Shown here: one piece after another, positions 24,647 to 36,380 of the stretch
Position numbering within the stretch: position 1 is the first letter of the stretch
How the letters are laid out: each line of letters begins with the position of its first letter
NCBI GenBank assembly: GCA_900169235.1
Contig: FWCC01000253.1
Span: 124,001 to 188,000 of the forward strand
Length of the DNA stretch: 64,000 nucleotides
Reading direction: 5' to 3'
From: Zarea fungicola
Taxonomy: Eukaryota > Ascomycota > Sordariomycetes > Hypocreales > Cordycipitaceae
The notes under the pieces: generated by a model
Told to the model about the DNA's origin: nothing
The model's database searches: none
The model's input: only the letters and a program-made list of their open reading frames with translations
Made by a program: the position numbers and the translations under genes

Positions 24647-26794
24647 CTATATCCATTCCGTCGGCCTCTTTTCCATGGCCGTTGCGCTACCATCCCATGG
24701 CGACATGCGTGGGTCCCTATCCGACGGGCTCGTCATCGTGCCTGTTCCAGTGTTGTTCACTGTGCCATCTGGGCTGTACACGGCCGGGCTGAGCAGCATC
24801 TGGCTGTCCCGTTGCTCTCTCCGGTTTGACTCCTTCTTCTGCTTTGAGCTCATCCGCAGCGGTGATGGCGGCAACTGCTTGGCCGGGTCCACCCACACCT
24901 TGCTGCCAATCCGTACAGAGCCGCGCGGCGACGAGACAGCAACCTCCGGGGGTAGCAGAGGGATGGCCATGTTGCCCCCAAGCCCGATCATCATGGACTT
25001 GGGATATATGGAGGATGTCGGGCGAGGTGTGGGCATGCGTTCCGTCATATCGTCGACGTTGGACAAGCGCAGGCCTATCTGCACTGTGGCTGACGACACC
25101 AGTGATGAGTCTCGCTGGTGGCCCGGTATAAAGGCCGGCATGGGCGGTGGTAGCAGGCTTGAAATGTCATGTCTGATTAGTTCATCCTCTATCTCTGCCA
25201 GGTCCTCATCCGTCACCTCCCGTATGCTCCTCGCAATGTTTGGTGGCGTGTAGGTGGCAGCGGGGAGCACCGAGAGGGGCTTGGGATTTAGCTCCGGGGT
25301 CTGTGGTTGTTGATTCTGCTGCTGTTGTTGAGACTTCTGTGACTGTTGTGGAAACACCTTGTACGACGCTTTGCGCATGTGAGCCTTGGTTGCCGGGCCA
25401 GACGAGGTTTGTGAACCATTTGCACTCATTGTCCTAGCTAATCCGATCTGGCTCTCGGGAATCCCGCTCTGCATGGATTGGGTTTGAAAGACGTGCGAAG
25501 GTGGTGCGAGTGGCTGCTCTATCTGGTTTGCGTACGTCTCCGTGACGGGTGATGTTATTTGTCTTTTAGTCGTCTTCTGTCGGCGAATCTGCTTCTCCCG
25601 GTCCACTTCAAAGTAGCCTTTGCGACCGATGTTGCTGCTTCGGCATGTACGCAGAAACAAATAGAGCCCGCCATTCGTCAGTGCTGTCAGGTTGGTGGCG
25701 ACCATTGCTGCCATGGACAGTTTGCCTCGCAGTATCGTGACTTCCATGTCATCGCGAAAGGTGAGGCTGGCAAAGAATGGAATTACAACGCCCTGCTCCA
25801 GATATTAGTAATAATTAACAGGGTTGCTGTCGAGAAAATCCCACATTTGTAATAGCACCAATACACATGTAGTACACCATGCGTGAGGCGGCAATTCTCT
25901 CAATGGCACCGCCAGAGGCACTTCGGAAAAGGCGAGCAAACGTGATGACACTACCCAGCACTAGGCTACCGGAAATGGCAGTAAACAGGCTGAAACACAC
26001 AACTCGGTACTTTTGCACAAACCAAAAGAGCGAGGCGAAGCAAAAGTTGGGCGGCTCCTCCACGCGTGTGAAAGCATATGTTCCAGCCAGCGAACTAACC
26101 ACGAAGACGATGCAGACTGAGACTGTCCACTTGCCGAAGCTGTCGAATGCGCGTCGACGAAAGGCGCGGACTGTCGTCTCAATGCCAAAGACAAGTTGTA
26201 TATATGGCACAATGAATATAGCTATGCCGTGTTAGATTACTAGTTGTTCAAGTGATGCAAGCGAAATGAGAAACAGGAAGGAACTCTACACTTACTCGGC
26301 AGCATAACTTGTGAAATGGGCATGCAGCCAAGGATCAGCAGTCCAGTAAGACCCTTTGCCTGCTCAATAGCAATAATGGTTCCCTGAATCATAATTCCAA
26401 AAGCCAAAACAAACGGAAAAATATTCATGGGTCCGATTATCTTATACATTGAAGTCCTTGACTTGCGGTTAGTGTTTTGCATTATGTTGCTTCGCTTATT
26501 TATTTTGTTGCCGTACCGAAAGCTCATCTGGGGGTCAGCCCTTTTAGCAGCCCAGTAGCAGTCACCAAATATGCCCATGGCCAGGCATAGTCCAATCACA
26601 GCGTTGAAACTGGCAAGAATAATGGCCGACTGCCGTATGGTTTTGGAAGTGTCAAATCGCAGCTGATTGATGACCGAGTTTGTCGAGTTGGCCTGAAACT
26701 CGAAACCTGCCCAGTCTGTGGTAAAGGATCCATTTCCTATAATGCCCTGCGCAGCCGCTCTTAGACCAAATACATAGAGTTGTTTATGGGCCAT
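24647..26794 (-). CDS. seven-transmembrane-helix protein with long cytosolic tail (receptor-like, unknown ligand)
   Basis: Function unknown; the topology suggests a fungal GPCR-like integral membrane protein. Exons are 26794-26296, 26221-25845 and 25792-24647, minus strand, 673 residues. Introns of 74 nt (26222-26295) and 52 nt (25793-25844) have GTAAGT and GTGGGA donors and TAG and CAG acceptors; both fall inside membrane helices and splicing restores uninterrupted hydrophobic segments. Predicted helices lie at about 55-79, 121-144, 148-178, 197-218, 237-262, 278-303 and 316-340. The N-terminus carries possible glycosylation sites (NGS, NST), consistent with an extracellular side. The tail of about 330 residues is disordered, with Gln-rich (SQQSQKSQQQQQNQQPQ) and Ser/Pro-rich stretches, plausible for phosphorylation. 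The start is the first ATG of the frame (MAHKQLYVFGLR). I see no PTH11 CFEM domain or bacteriorhodopsin Schiff-base Lys motif, so the subfamily is left open. Confidence 0.82.
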
Positions 26795-29700
26795 TTCTTC
26801 TTGGAGGCCTGCTCGAAAGAGGATGGCGGTGGAATTCAATTATGTTCGTTTCGGATAAAGAGAGGGTGATGTCTGGGTTGACGGCTTGAATAAGAGAATG
26901 GCGGGCTGGCTCAGCCAGATGTTTACTCGGTGTTGGGCGACATCTAGTTAGCGACTGTATTCGACAAATGCGGAAGCTATGCAGTCTTGAGGTCGGTCCC
27001 CGTTGCGGTGTTGAATGAGTGACGCAGTATTCACAACGGATAATATACCCAGTCGGTGTATGGGACGGCGATAAGTTAAATGCAAGGAAACAAAAACGAA
27101 TGTGTATGGAACAAAACGTGGCAAGAGATGGTTCTTGAATCAGGGACCCGCGTCCATCAAGCTGTATCCCATATAGCTGCCGGGCCTACGCATAAACGGC
27201 ACTTCAAGTTCTCAGGCTACCCTTTCCGTTTACCTTGTCGCATAGTGCCGTCCGGCAGCTGAAGCTGCCGCGCCGGATGTGCCTCCCAAACACTAAGGCA
27301 TCCACTCCCAGTCCGGTCCCCTTTCCTACCAGCCCCGTATGGGAGACCAGCGTACTTCACATCTTGTCGTGGTGTGTGGCTTTACGGTACGCCGGACTCT
27401 TGCTGTCTTGCATGGTCCATGAGTCGGCCGTAGCTTTTCTGGGAATAGTTCAGGAACAGGAAGAGTCACATGAGAGGTGGTGTGGCTCCATGGAGCCCCT
27501 CGTTGCCCAAGAGTGCAGCATAAGAAGCGCACAGCGAACCACACTAGAGCTACTCTATCAAGAGGCCACAGATGCAAGCGAATAGACTCCATCTGGTTTA
27601 TTCTTTTAGTCTTTCGAAAAATTAAAGGGATCAACGGTGGCTTTGGGTGCATTGAATAAAAAGCCACTTCTCCATTGCATGAAGCTTGGTTTTGCAGTCT
27701 CAATTGACGTCGTCCAGTCTTTGTGCTGTCGCGAGTGTACTTGATGAGCAACCTGATAGTGTTTCCCTCCAGGGGTCATCCCAGTATTACGGGAATGAAT
27801 ACGATATCTGGAGGGCAACAGCGTTTGTGGTGAGAGGTAAAGTGGGTGGCGACTCAAGTGAAGCATCGATGCAACACTTGGCCGTTTCGAATGGCGGGGC
27901 GCTGCAGATTCGGTTTGAGGTTGGAGATGGCGTGGCTACGCTAGCACTGGATTGGTCGACGGATTTCGGCGCCGTCTCCAGAGTGGCTGGCTTCCCTACC
28001 TCGGCCAGCCAAACCTCAAACGTCCATTTTCAGAATTTCAATTAAGCTGAGGTACAGAAACAGTTCGGCTGTTGTTGCCAGGCTGCTGGGACATGTGGCG
28101 GCGGGCCTCGCAAGTTCTGGGAAATGCGCCGCGTCATTGAGTGTTCTTGGCTGTAAGTTTACTCGGCATGTAGGAAAGCAATGACGAGGAAACTAAGCAG
28201 TTCACAAACGCACTGTACCGATCATGATGAGCTTGACAGAACTTGTGTTCAGCATGCGGTCACATTCTGCAGCGAGTCGGCCGTCTCCAACCTGGAATTG
28301 TCGGTTGTCGGTAGTACAGCCGCGATATGCTTCTCTTTGATTATTGTATAGGGGCCTATGTAGATGGTTATTCTCGCAGACCCATGGTTTCTGCTGCTCC
28401 TGCATCAATTGTTGGCGGCACATGTTCGAGGCAGAGATCCGTGCACAGCTGCAAGTGGATGTGCGGACGATGAGGCACAACAGGTATCAGCTAGTGGCCT
28501 CTGCCTGTCATAGCGGCGCGTGATAGCTTGCAACTATTGACTGGTTTCTCGGCTTTATCTAGTGTTAAAAAATACAAATACCATAAAATATCGTATATTT
28601 TATATGTTGACAACGCATAAATAAACATTACAGCATATCATCGCATCTTGGCTTGCCAAGCTGGTCAAAACAGGAACCAGAAGCTCCCGAAGCCGTGATC
28701 AAAGCGGTGCGATACGTACCTAGCCAACAGTGACAAAAGAAAACTGACAGATGATTTTGTTCCTTGTCGCTTCATGTTTGAATGTCGCTGCGTGCTAGCT
28801 GTCGCGATACCAATCGGAAATTTTCACCACTAGATGTTTAGTCCTGCGTGATGGGCCACAATGTCCAGCATTGCGGCGGGCTGCTTGATGCCTGACGCTG
28901 GAATCAGGCACATCGTACTCCTATTGAGATGGCGATTTATCATTTTCACATGGAAGTAATAACTAAACTGTAAACCCATGGCAAGAGACAAAATCGTCCC
29001 CCACCCTGCGACCTGGTGACTTAAACAAAATTGAGTGGATTCGTAAGTAGTTTGTGCATCGTCATTGATATCTCATCGATTGTGCAAGCCGGCAGGATGA
29101 TGATGATGAAAATGCTTGCCGGAGCCAAGCTTCCGGATACATCTCGATGGAAAGGCGTCACATTTTCGTGGACGGTGTTGATGGATGAGGTAGATAATAC
29201 GTCATGAAAAGCCCAAACTTCACTTTGCAACGAATAGAAACCGCTAGAGCAGCGGGCTGCAGTGGGCTCTGTGCCACCTGTGGCGCCGCCTTTCCACCTC
29301 TCCTCACCCTGCATGTGGCGTAGAACTAGTACTCTGTTCGACATCATTTCACCTTTCTACCAGTTTAAGAAAGTAGTTGCATTGGATGCGGCCCCAAGAG
29401 TTCGGTGGATTTGGGGGCCGATTGCTGTTTTTTTGGTTCATTTGCTAAGCTCCCATCGCAGAAAATTGTAGCCTTACCTATCGCAACGTAGACAAGGTAA
29501 AGGGAGGATGACGTCAAGACTACGCCGAACAGCCACATCAACTCCACGTTTGGCACTCAGGAACGGGCGTGTCATCGGTTATCACAAGAAGCATACGATT
29601 GCGCAACCCAACGTCATGTACGTAATTGCCAGTGAAGAGTCGATCGCTCCGGACCCTTTTACTTTGTTTTCAGCCCACTTTCCACTTTAATCTTGGGTAT

Positions 29701-29820
29701 ATATATCGCCGTATCTGCTCTAGATCTCGGTCTCTTACCTTCCTTCCATCCACAACAAAATACAAAACAACGCAAACTAAACTTCAAGACATTACTCTGT
29801 TTAAAAAAATTCATTTCACA
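26795..29820. other. 3-kb divergent intergenic region between the seven-helix protein and Grg1 genes
   Basis: No supported gene. Short frames on both strands lack recognisable domains. A minus-strand frame around 28,202-28,420 (with RGCTTDNRQFQVGDGRLAAEC) and a Cys-rich + frame around 28,060-28,165 look faintly protein-like but cannot be joined into a gene. A TATA-like box for the Grg1 gene is at 29,698. A GTGGGG word (reverse strand, 28,999-29,004), matching the CreA/CRE-1 consensus, lies about 820 bp before the Grg1 start, but one such word is weak evidence. Confidence 0.5.
29698..29706 (+). promoter_or_regulatory. probable TATA box of the Grg1-like gene
   Basis: TATATATAT lies 123 bp before the start codon. 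It is followed by a pyrimidine-rich stretch and then a CA-rich leader without an upstream ATG, the usual layout of a strongly expressed fungal gene. Confidence 0.5.
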
Positions 29821-30091
29821 ATGGAGTCTCTCAAGCAAGGTGCCAACTACGTCTCCGAGCAGGTCCAGAAGGCCACTTCTGGCACCAGCAAGGAAGCCAA
29901 CAAGGAGGTTGCAAAGGACAACAATGCCAACGTTGGCACTCGGTATGTTCCCTTTTCTATCTCAATGGAATTTCAACTCGTAGCTAACACTGAATCCTTC
30001 TAGCCTGAACGCGGCCAAGGATGCCGTCGGTGACAAGGTTGAAGAATCTGGCCACGGCGCCAAGGCCGAGGCTCACAAGCAGCAGATCTAA
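29821..30091 (+). CDS. glucose-repressible protein Grg1 / CCG-1 family
   Basis: A small hydrophilic protein of the family of Neurospora grg-1/ccg-1, which is strongly induced on glucose loss and is clock-controlled; its biochemical role is not known. Exons are 29821-29942 and 30004-30091, 69 residues. The 61-nt intron (29943-30003) has a GTATGT donor, TAGCTAACAC branch region and CTAG acceptor, and splicing gives NVGTRLNAAKDAVGDK. Family hallmarks are the N-terminal MESLKQGANYVSEQVQKATS, the core EANKEVAKDNNANVGTR and the C-terminal GHGAKAEAHKQ. It has no membrane segment or signal peptide and is predicted to be largely helical or disordered. A TATA box lies 123 bp upstream in a 3-kb intergenic region, fitting heavy regulation. 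It is convergent with the sterol isomerase gene (240 bp between stops). Confidence 0.93.
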
Positions 30092-30331
30092 GGAACGATG
30101 TTATTTCCACTTGCACTCATTTCACTCGATATATAAATACCCAATAATTTAATCAAATTCCCAAACTACATGGTCCCACTTGAATGCTGTGAAGAATGTA
30201 CTTTATAAATGATTGGTTGACACGGTCAGATGCGACCTGCTGCACAACAGTTCCACAGGCCATTTCCAAAGGCATCCATCCTATTGACGGACGAGTCGCT
30301 CTCCACCGTTCTTTTAGATACTATTCGAGAC

Positions 30332-31113
30332 TTACTGGCCCTTTTTCGACTGGCAAATTGCGAAAGCGTGAGAGATATCGTTGTACGAGTACCACACGGC
30401 ATACAGTGGGATGAACACCCACAGCATGTTGAAGAAGACGAGGTATACCCACATATACATGAAGTTGCTGCCATCGAGGTTGACATTACCAGTGAGCCAC
30501 TCAGGGCAAAAGGTCATGAACCCTATGCTTAAATCAGCAACCAATTTTCTCAACACTTGTCAGAATGTGAAAACTTACCGCCATAGAGCTCACACGTGGC
30601 AAGCACAATCATCCAAATACTCGCCTTGGGGTCCTTCCTCGCAATCAGATATGTGATGTACAGTGCCACGGGCCCATCGAAGAAGACAGTCAGCAGCTCC
30701 AGACTGATGACCCCTAAATCTGCGCCGCCCCAGCGCTTGTCAGCGCGCGCGTATACCATCCACAGCTGCGCAAAGGGATTCGCACCACCAGACTGCGGGC
30801 CGTAAACGCGCGTCTCGCCGTGGCCGAGGTAGTTGAACGGCGTGGCGATGAGGCCGGCCGCCTCAGGCGCGTTGGCCTCAACAAAGGAGAAGAAGCAGTG
30901 GTAGAGGAAGCTGCCCTCGAGGATGAAGTGGCAGAGGGCGTCGGCAAGGTGCCAAATAAAGAGGAAACGCAGCGCCGTTGATGTCGATGCCTCAAGGAAT
31001 CGGCGCGAGGCAAGGTAGGCGACGAGCACGATGACGACTGTCGCGGCAAGGGACACCAGCGTCGTCGTGTCGAAGAGGTCAGGTGGTAGGGTGGACGGGG
31101 TGGACGACGACAT
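30332..31113 (-). CDS. EBP-family (EXPERA domain) sterol Δ8-Δ7 isomerase
   Basis: Emopamil-binding-protein family. Members that are true sterol isomerases shift the Δ8 double bond to Δ7 in sterol (ergosterol) synthesis in the ER membrane. Exons are 31113-30579 and 30522-30332, minus strand, 241 residues. The 56-nt intron (30523-30578) has a GTAAGT donor and CATAG acceptor, and splicing restores CELYGGFMTFCPEWLTGN, a conserved EBP stretch. The EXPERA fold shows four to five hydrophobic helices, with conserved WHLADALCHFILEGSF near residues 53-68 and FFDGPVALYITYLIARKDP further on. The His and Glu residues in HLADALCHFILEGS correspond to residues important for catalysis in EBP. Yeast Erg2 belongs to an unrelated family, so the symbol ERG2 is not used. 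Fungi carry several EXPERA proteins, so the exact substrate is an inference. The gene lies downstream of NAD kinase on the same strand, 535 bp apart. Confidence 0.88.
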
Positions 31114-31648
31114 GATGGCCCAGTGCGTCTATCGTTGTTTCTGTTTACTCAATTGTAAAGTTATTTAATTGTTCCGGCAATTTCTCAAATTACCACTGTG
31201 TTCTGTTTCGACTCTTTGAAATTTACGGGTAAGAACAGCTGTGGAGAAGGGGAATTGGAATCATCTTTGTTAGACGCGCTAGCAGCGAGGCTTGCATCCG
31301 GGCGGTGCCACATCCGATGGAGGAGTACCTTGATGAAGCTGAGATGGGATACGGTCGTATTTATGCTGATGTGCATTATGAAAAAAAAAATCACAAATTA
31401 TTATTATTAACGCTCCTTCATAAGCAGCTAGATAACAAACATAATTGGTAATTTTCCAGGAGTCGCGTAATTGCCTCCAGTTCCTCTCCAATGCCGAGTG
31501 GATTAAGATGCGGGGAACAGTAGGTAATCCAGATCCAAAAACAAGGCTGCACGGGAATATCTTGGCCAAGAATATGAGCGAGATACATGGAAAATTCGTG
31601 CGACATATGATATCCTCATCTCGACGAGAAATTACACGGATATCTCCG
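31114..31648. other. intergenic region between NAD kinase and the sterol isomerase
   Basis: These 535 bp hold the 3' end of the NAD kinase transcript and the promoter of the isomerase gene, both minus strand. An A9 run sits at about 31,380. No further gene is seen. Confidence 0.6.
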
Positions 31649-33668
31649 TCATTTATCCCATTCCCGGTACCCTTTCTGCTTCTGTCTCGTGTTCCATCCC
31701 AGCTTGCCGCTGATGCTATTAACCCAGTCCTCGCTCCGCCGTCCTTCCATCTGCACCGATGCAAACGGGTACCGGCTCGCGCTAATAGTCACGTAGTCTC
31801 CTGGCTTGAGCTCCACGCGCTCCCTTCCATCGAAACTCGCCCATGAGGACGTACGCGCATCATATGGAACGCCGACACGAAGCACGATCGTGTCTGGCAG
31901 GATGATGGGGCGGAAGGAGAGTGTATGGGCGCAGATGGACGTTACCAGCATCACGGGATTCTCTGGGTGACAGAGGGAACCGCCAGCGGCGAGATTGTAT
32001 GCCGTCGAGCCTGTCGGTGTGGAAACGCAAATGCCGTCGGCAAGGATGGAGGTAAAGTGCTCGTCGTCGCCAAAGAGTTCGGTATATGACATTGCTGTCG
32101 ATAATTTTTTGTCAGCTGCCAGGAAAATATAGATTTCCGGGTCTTTTTCTTGTCTCTTTATGAAACGAAGAGAAAAACCTACTTGGATTCGGCCCGCGAT
32201 CAACGACTACTTCGTTAAGAATCTCATATGTCCCGTCAGGCCGGTGTGTATGGGCATCCTCTCTCTCCTCACCAATAAGCTCCTCGACGAGATCTCGCTT
32301 CTTATGTTGTTCATCTTTGTCTTCCTCTTCGCTCGTTGTACTGTAAACTTCTCCTGACGTCGAATTGTCTAACATTTCAGCTGATGTGCAGTTACGGCGT
32401 ATACTGCGCATGACTGTGCTTTCAAACCGTAGTCGAAGACTCACAGTAACGCCTTTGGTAAATGCCAGATTCAGCGTTGGTGCATAATCCTCAAAGTCAA
32501 ACTTTGTCAGAAACCCCAGACTTCCGAGAGAAAAGCTAAGCACGGGAGGAACTATGCGCTGAAAGAGCCAGCTCGCGTACAGCACAGTCCCGTCACCGCC
32601 GAGCGTAATGACAAAGTCAAACATGTGCGGTCGCTGTCGGCACATTTCCTCGTCCCAGTACCGCAGCCTTTTTTTTGCATCATTATGCGCTTCATCACTC
32701 CCAAGTCTGACGTCCACTGCCATGTTCTTTTTGCTAATGTCGTCGATGAGGCCGTTTGCATTGAATTTTTTGTTATCACGCAGCTTATCCTGCACATAGA
32801 CCACGTATTTGACGTCTCGCTCGGTGCAGAGCAACCACAATGCTAGCTCACGCGTATTGGGTATCAGGTCCTGGTCGTAGATTTTGGTGAGGATCAGAAT
32901 AGATTTGACACGCACGCGGATGCGCATGCTGCTCAGCCGCCGACTTAGCTCGCGCACACCCCAGGCCATGTCGCTAAGCTGCTTCTTAGTGAGCATACGG
33001 GTCGGCTGCGGCGTCTCCCGGCTGCCCGTCGTGGCATTTTGATGGTGTTGCTGCTGCATTGCGATAAAGTCCACCTCAGAGGCGCTCTTCATCATCTCGC
33101 GCGTCCAGCCTTGCTGGTCCAGCTGGCCGAGCTGGCCGCCGTCGAGGCTGGAGAAGTCGACAATGGCACGCGAGTTTCGTCTGTCATGGCCCTGTAGGTT
33201 GGGAGTTCCCAAGGATGAAAGATTTGGGTCAGACGTGGGCGGAAGCACTGGGGAATTCGTTTCCAAGCCGGCCGCGCCAAGAATAGGATGCGCCTGATAC
33301 GATTTTGCATTCTGGGGGTCGTTGGCACGTCGCTGGCTGTCGAGGTACTGGTTTACCATGCCTTGTCTGCGTTGTGCTGCTATGGAGTGCATCGATGGGT
33401 GCTCAGAAGATACGAGGGAGGATTTTCGTCGATATGGGCTCGTAGGGTCAAAGACAACCTACAACATTCGAGTGTCAATAATAGTAATACGAAGTACGGC
33501 TGGTGGCGGGCGACGGATGCTGTCTGGTGGCCGGAATTGGTTTGTACTAACCTCTACCGCTTTGCAGTCCTCATCGCTGGCGTCTGAGCAGTCTTCAAAT
33601 ACCGAGTTATTGTGCGTATGTGTGGTCCTATGCTTGTCGTCATCGTCGGGGCCCTTTTCCGCCGACAT
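31649..33668 (-). CDS. NAD kinase (ATP-NAD kinase, Utr1/Pos5 family)
   Basis: Phosphorylates NAD(H) at the 2'-hydroxyl to make NADP(H). Exons are 33668-33552, 33458-32183 and 32094-31649, minus strand, 612 residues. The introns are 93 nt (GTTAGT...TTGTAG, 33459-33551) and 88 nt (GTAGGT...GACAG, 32095-32182); the second join gives VVVDRGPNPTMSYTELFGDDEHF, as in relatives. The catalytic signature GGDGT is at about 326-330 (FDFVITLGGDGTVLYAS). ILNEVVVDRGPNP supplies the conserved NE/D region, and TPTGSTAYNLAAGGSL is the second nucleotide-binding motif. The N-terminal 150 residues or so are disordered, with no evident mitochondrial presequence, so a cytosolic enzyme is more likely. The start is uncertain: ATG 33668 gives MSAEKGPDDDDKH, but the frame stays open upstream to another ATG (MFLIQSS). 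An acidic-basic insert (about 415-445: TSEEEDKDEQHKKRD) interrupts the catalytic domain. It is divergent from the pfkB kinase gene. Confidence 0.93.
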
Positions 33669-34447
33669 GCTGGCTGATCCACGGATACAGCTACAAGCTC
33701 CGTGAGGGTACTGCGCAATCGCCCAGAGTTTCCTACCGTCAAAACTATGTATTTGAGAATTCCGGCGGTCTATTTGTCGCCTTTGTCCGTGTAGTGAATT
33801 ATGTGTGAGTGCTGTGTTGCCAACTGAAGTCGAACTTTGAATTAGAAACATAGCTTGCTTTAGCAAGACCCCACCAAAGCGCTGCGATGACGCGGGGCAG
33901 GCGCCTTGGCGTGTAGATCGCGAGCAAACGTCCCAGGGATAATTTTAAGAGTTACCAGGGCGAGTTGTGCTTCTATATGTGCTGATTTATACTGTCACAG
34001 GCAATAAAGCTTGTCACTGTATTATCATGCCCAGATAATCAAGTAGTGGTGTTCCGAAAATTGGCACCTAATCAACGCGGCAATTTAAAACAAACTAGCC
34101 GCATTGACGGATGAAAAGTGACCATTTCCAGTGCAAATATAGGGTAGGCCTCACCAAAGCCCCAGTGGCCCCGTCTCTGAACTACTCAGTAAGAAAGCAA
34201 TACGTAGATAGACGAACACTACAGCCTGGAGATTGATATAATATAGGGTGATGTTAGATGATGCTTGATTTTCCATGAGATTGGGCCTATGCGACCGAAC
34301 TACACTTCAATTCCAATAGCCTTAATCGGTAAGTTCCACCACAAGATTTAATGGGCCGAATTCGGACAACTGCAGCCCGCAATCTCTTCCTCGCCACAAT
34401 CCGATACTGTAGACTCGCAACTCAGAGGACAAGATAAATCCATTAAG
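33669..34447. promoter_or_regulatory. divergent promoter region between the NAD kinase and pfkB kinase genes
   Basis: These 779 bp separate two start codons pointing apart and must contain both promoters. No further gene is seen. An AT-rich segment with ATATAATATAG lies near 34,235, about 210 bp before the pfkB start. Confidence 0.6.
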
Positions 34448-36022
34448 ATGGATATTGTCCTGGTGGGTACCTGCTATCTCGATACTATCCTGACGTTCGT
34501 ATCTCCTCACCAACCCATTCGAAACTCAATTCGCCAAGCACAAACTAACCATCCGAAATCGCAGTGTGCCGCACTATCCAGACGAAGATGCAAAGCTGCG
34601 AGCTTCCACCATCAAGCGAAGACGCGGTGGCAACTGCCTAAACTCATTGGACGTTATGCAGCAGCTCGTTGCTCATCGTGAACGTAGTGCAAATGGCCAG
34701 TCCTCCAGCAGCCGACGCAAGGCGGATAATCGTCTGCATCTGATATCAGTTCTACCAAACCGAGACAGCGGGGACACGCAACATGTCATAGAGTCATTTG
34801 GCAAGGACTCGCCCATCAACTTTGGGCACAGCATATACCGCGAGAATGCCACCGAGGCTGCAAGTTGCTACATCATACAGAGCAAGGCGACGGGTAGCCG
34901 CACGCTCGTCAACTATAAGCCACTGGAGGAGATGACGGTTGAGGAATTTATCAGGATAACGGGTCAATTCAGCTTCCAGGGTGAATCATGGTGGCATTTC
35001 GAGGTGAGCAGCTTGTCGTACATGTACAAACAGTGATTAAACAAGGGACAATCCGTATGCTGGTCTCTTCTAACATCATACATGCAGGGTATCATCCCAG
35101 AGATAACTCTCGAGTGCATACAGCATTTACGTCGCGTCCTCCCAAAAGCAAAAATCAGCGTTGAAGTCGAGAAGCCAGGCCGCCAAGGCCTGCAAGAGCT
35201 GGCCGCTGAAGCAGACGTCATCTTTTACTCCAAGGCATGGGCCGAGGTATGTACAAAATCAAAATTTGAGGCCACGGAGACCCAAACTTGTCCCTCATGC
35301 TAAACCAAAACCAACCCGTCATAGGCCAGTGGATATGACTCTGCAGAGACCTGTCTCAAGAAGGAGCCCAGAGGGCGAGCGTACGTTCTTTGACTCCTTT
35401 TCTTTTTGCCCGAATTCCCCTCAGAAATTAACGACAAGGAGAACCCCAAAATCTGACTGTATGTGCGTTCTGTTTTTATTATAGATCACTAACCATATGC
35501 CCTTGGGGTGCTGGGGGTGCCTACGCATTGTCTCACTTATCCGGGGACCAGATTCATTGCCCCGTCGAGCAACATCCCGACGAGATTACCGTGGTAGAGT
35601 ATGTCTCAACATTTTTTTTGGGGGGGGGGGGGGNNGGGGGGGGGGGGGGGGGGGGGTCCTTTCTTTGTCGTTTTATCTCTCCCACCGATCCCACCATGAA
35701 GCTAGGGGGCAGCCGTTCTTGTCTATATGGAATGATGCAAAGACAGAAGCAAAGCAGGCACACACAGGAGAATAGGGTCTCAAGTGAAACAAAAGAACCA
35801 CATCGGCTAACATTACTTGCATCTTACAGCTCAGTTGGTGCTGGCGACACTTTTATTGCCGGAATGCTATACGGCCTTACCTACTGCGACGGATACAGTG
35901 ATGGCCAGGGTGAATCATCCTGGGATACACGTCGCTGTGTGCGCTTCGCCGTCGACTTGGCAACGTTAAAGGTGCAGCGTGATGGTTTCACTGGCCTGGC
36001 TGACGATGTTGTGCAGCCCTAG
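34448..36022 (+). CDS. pfkB-family carbohydrate kinase (ketohexokinase-like)
   Basis: A ribokinase-fold kinase that phosphorylates a sugar hydroxyl with ATP; the arrangement resembles ketohexokinase, but the substrate is not proven. Six exons: 34448-34494, 34565-35003, 35088-35246, 35325-35380, 35485-35598 and 35830-36022, 335 residues. Every join keeps frame: DTILT|VPHYPDEDAKLRAS (donor GTTCGT), WWHFE|GIIPEIT, KAWAE|ASGYDSAETC, GRA|SLTICPWGAGGAYALS and TVVD|SVGAGDTFIAGMLYGL. RRRGGNCLNSLDV (about residues 32-44) is the substrate-side signature. SVGAGDTF holds the catalytic Asp at about 278 and the oxyanion-hole Gly-Ala-Gly. The fifth intron (231 nt) contains a poly-G tract with two undetermined bases, so its true length is unknown. 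The tail (about 290-335) ends in KVQRDGFTGLADDV, typical of the family. Confidence 0.9.
35620..35656 (+). repeat. poly-G tract with two undetermined bases inside an intron
   Basis: An unbroken run of G interrupted only by NN at 35,634-35,635, directly after a run of eight T. It sits in the fifth intron of the pfkB gene. Its real length is unresolved; it could form a G-quadruplex in DNA and in the pre-mRNA, since the G-rich strand is the coding strand. Confidence 0.9.
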
Positions 36023-36302
36023 CGGTTTGTCGTTCGATTACGAATCCGTGCCGTGGAATGACTGTATCCAGAGTAGAGCAAGCAGAAGCAAATATTTCAT
36101 GTGTAGTGTAAAGGATTCGCTACAAAATGTTCTTTTTTTCATGGCGCACAATTGTTTCGATTTAGAAATGTGAGCAAAAGGTGGTACATGACGGTTTCTG
36201 CAGACCACCACGTTTCCTCCGCCACTTGCTTGTCTTCTCCCTAGGTAACACAATGGGCAGCGTTGCATGCTTGTTTCTCTAGACTTTGCTTAGTTACTAC
36301 CC

Positions 36303-36380
36303 TAAAAAAAAAAAAAAGAAAAGAAATAATGAAAGAAAAGAAAAGAAAGGGAAAGAAAGTAAGAAGATGAAAGAAACAGC
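36303..36380 (+). repeat. polypurine tract downstream of the pfkB kinase gene
   Basis: About 75 bases almost wholly A and G, beginning with A14 and followed by GAAAA and GAAAG units with only a few T. It lies about 280 bp after the pfkB stop codon. Such strand asymmetry can form triplex DNA or slow a polymerase. Confidence 0.8.

Noticed and set aside
28045..28480. Cys-rich fragments on both strands that look like part of a small secreted protein
   Set aside because: No combination of start codon, splice sites and stop gave a coherent protein.
20445..36022. Possible biosynthetic or defence gene cluster
   Set aside because: The genes are unrelated housekeeping and regulatory functions with no shared pathway; no polyketide synthase, NRPS, terpene cyclase, NLR or similar key gene is present.
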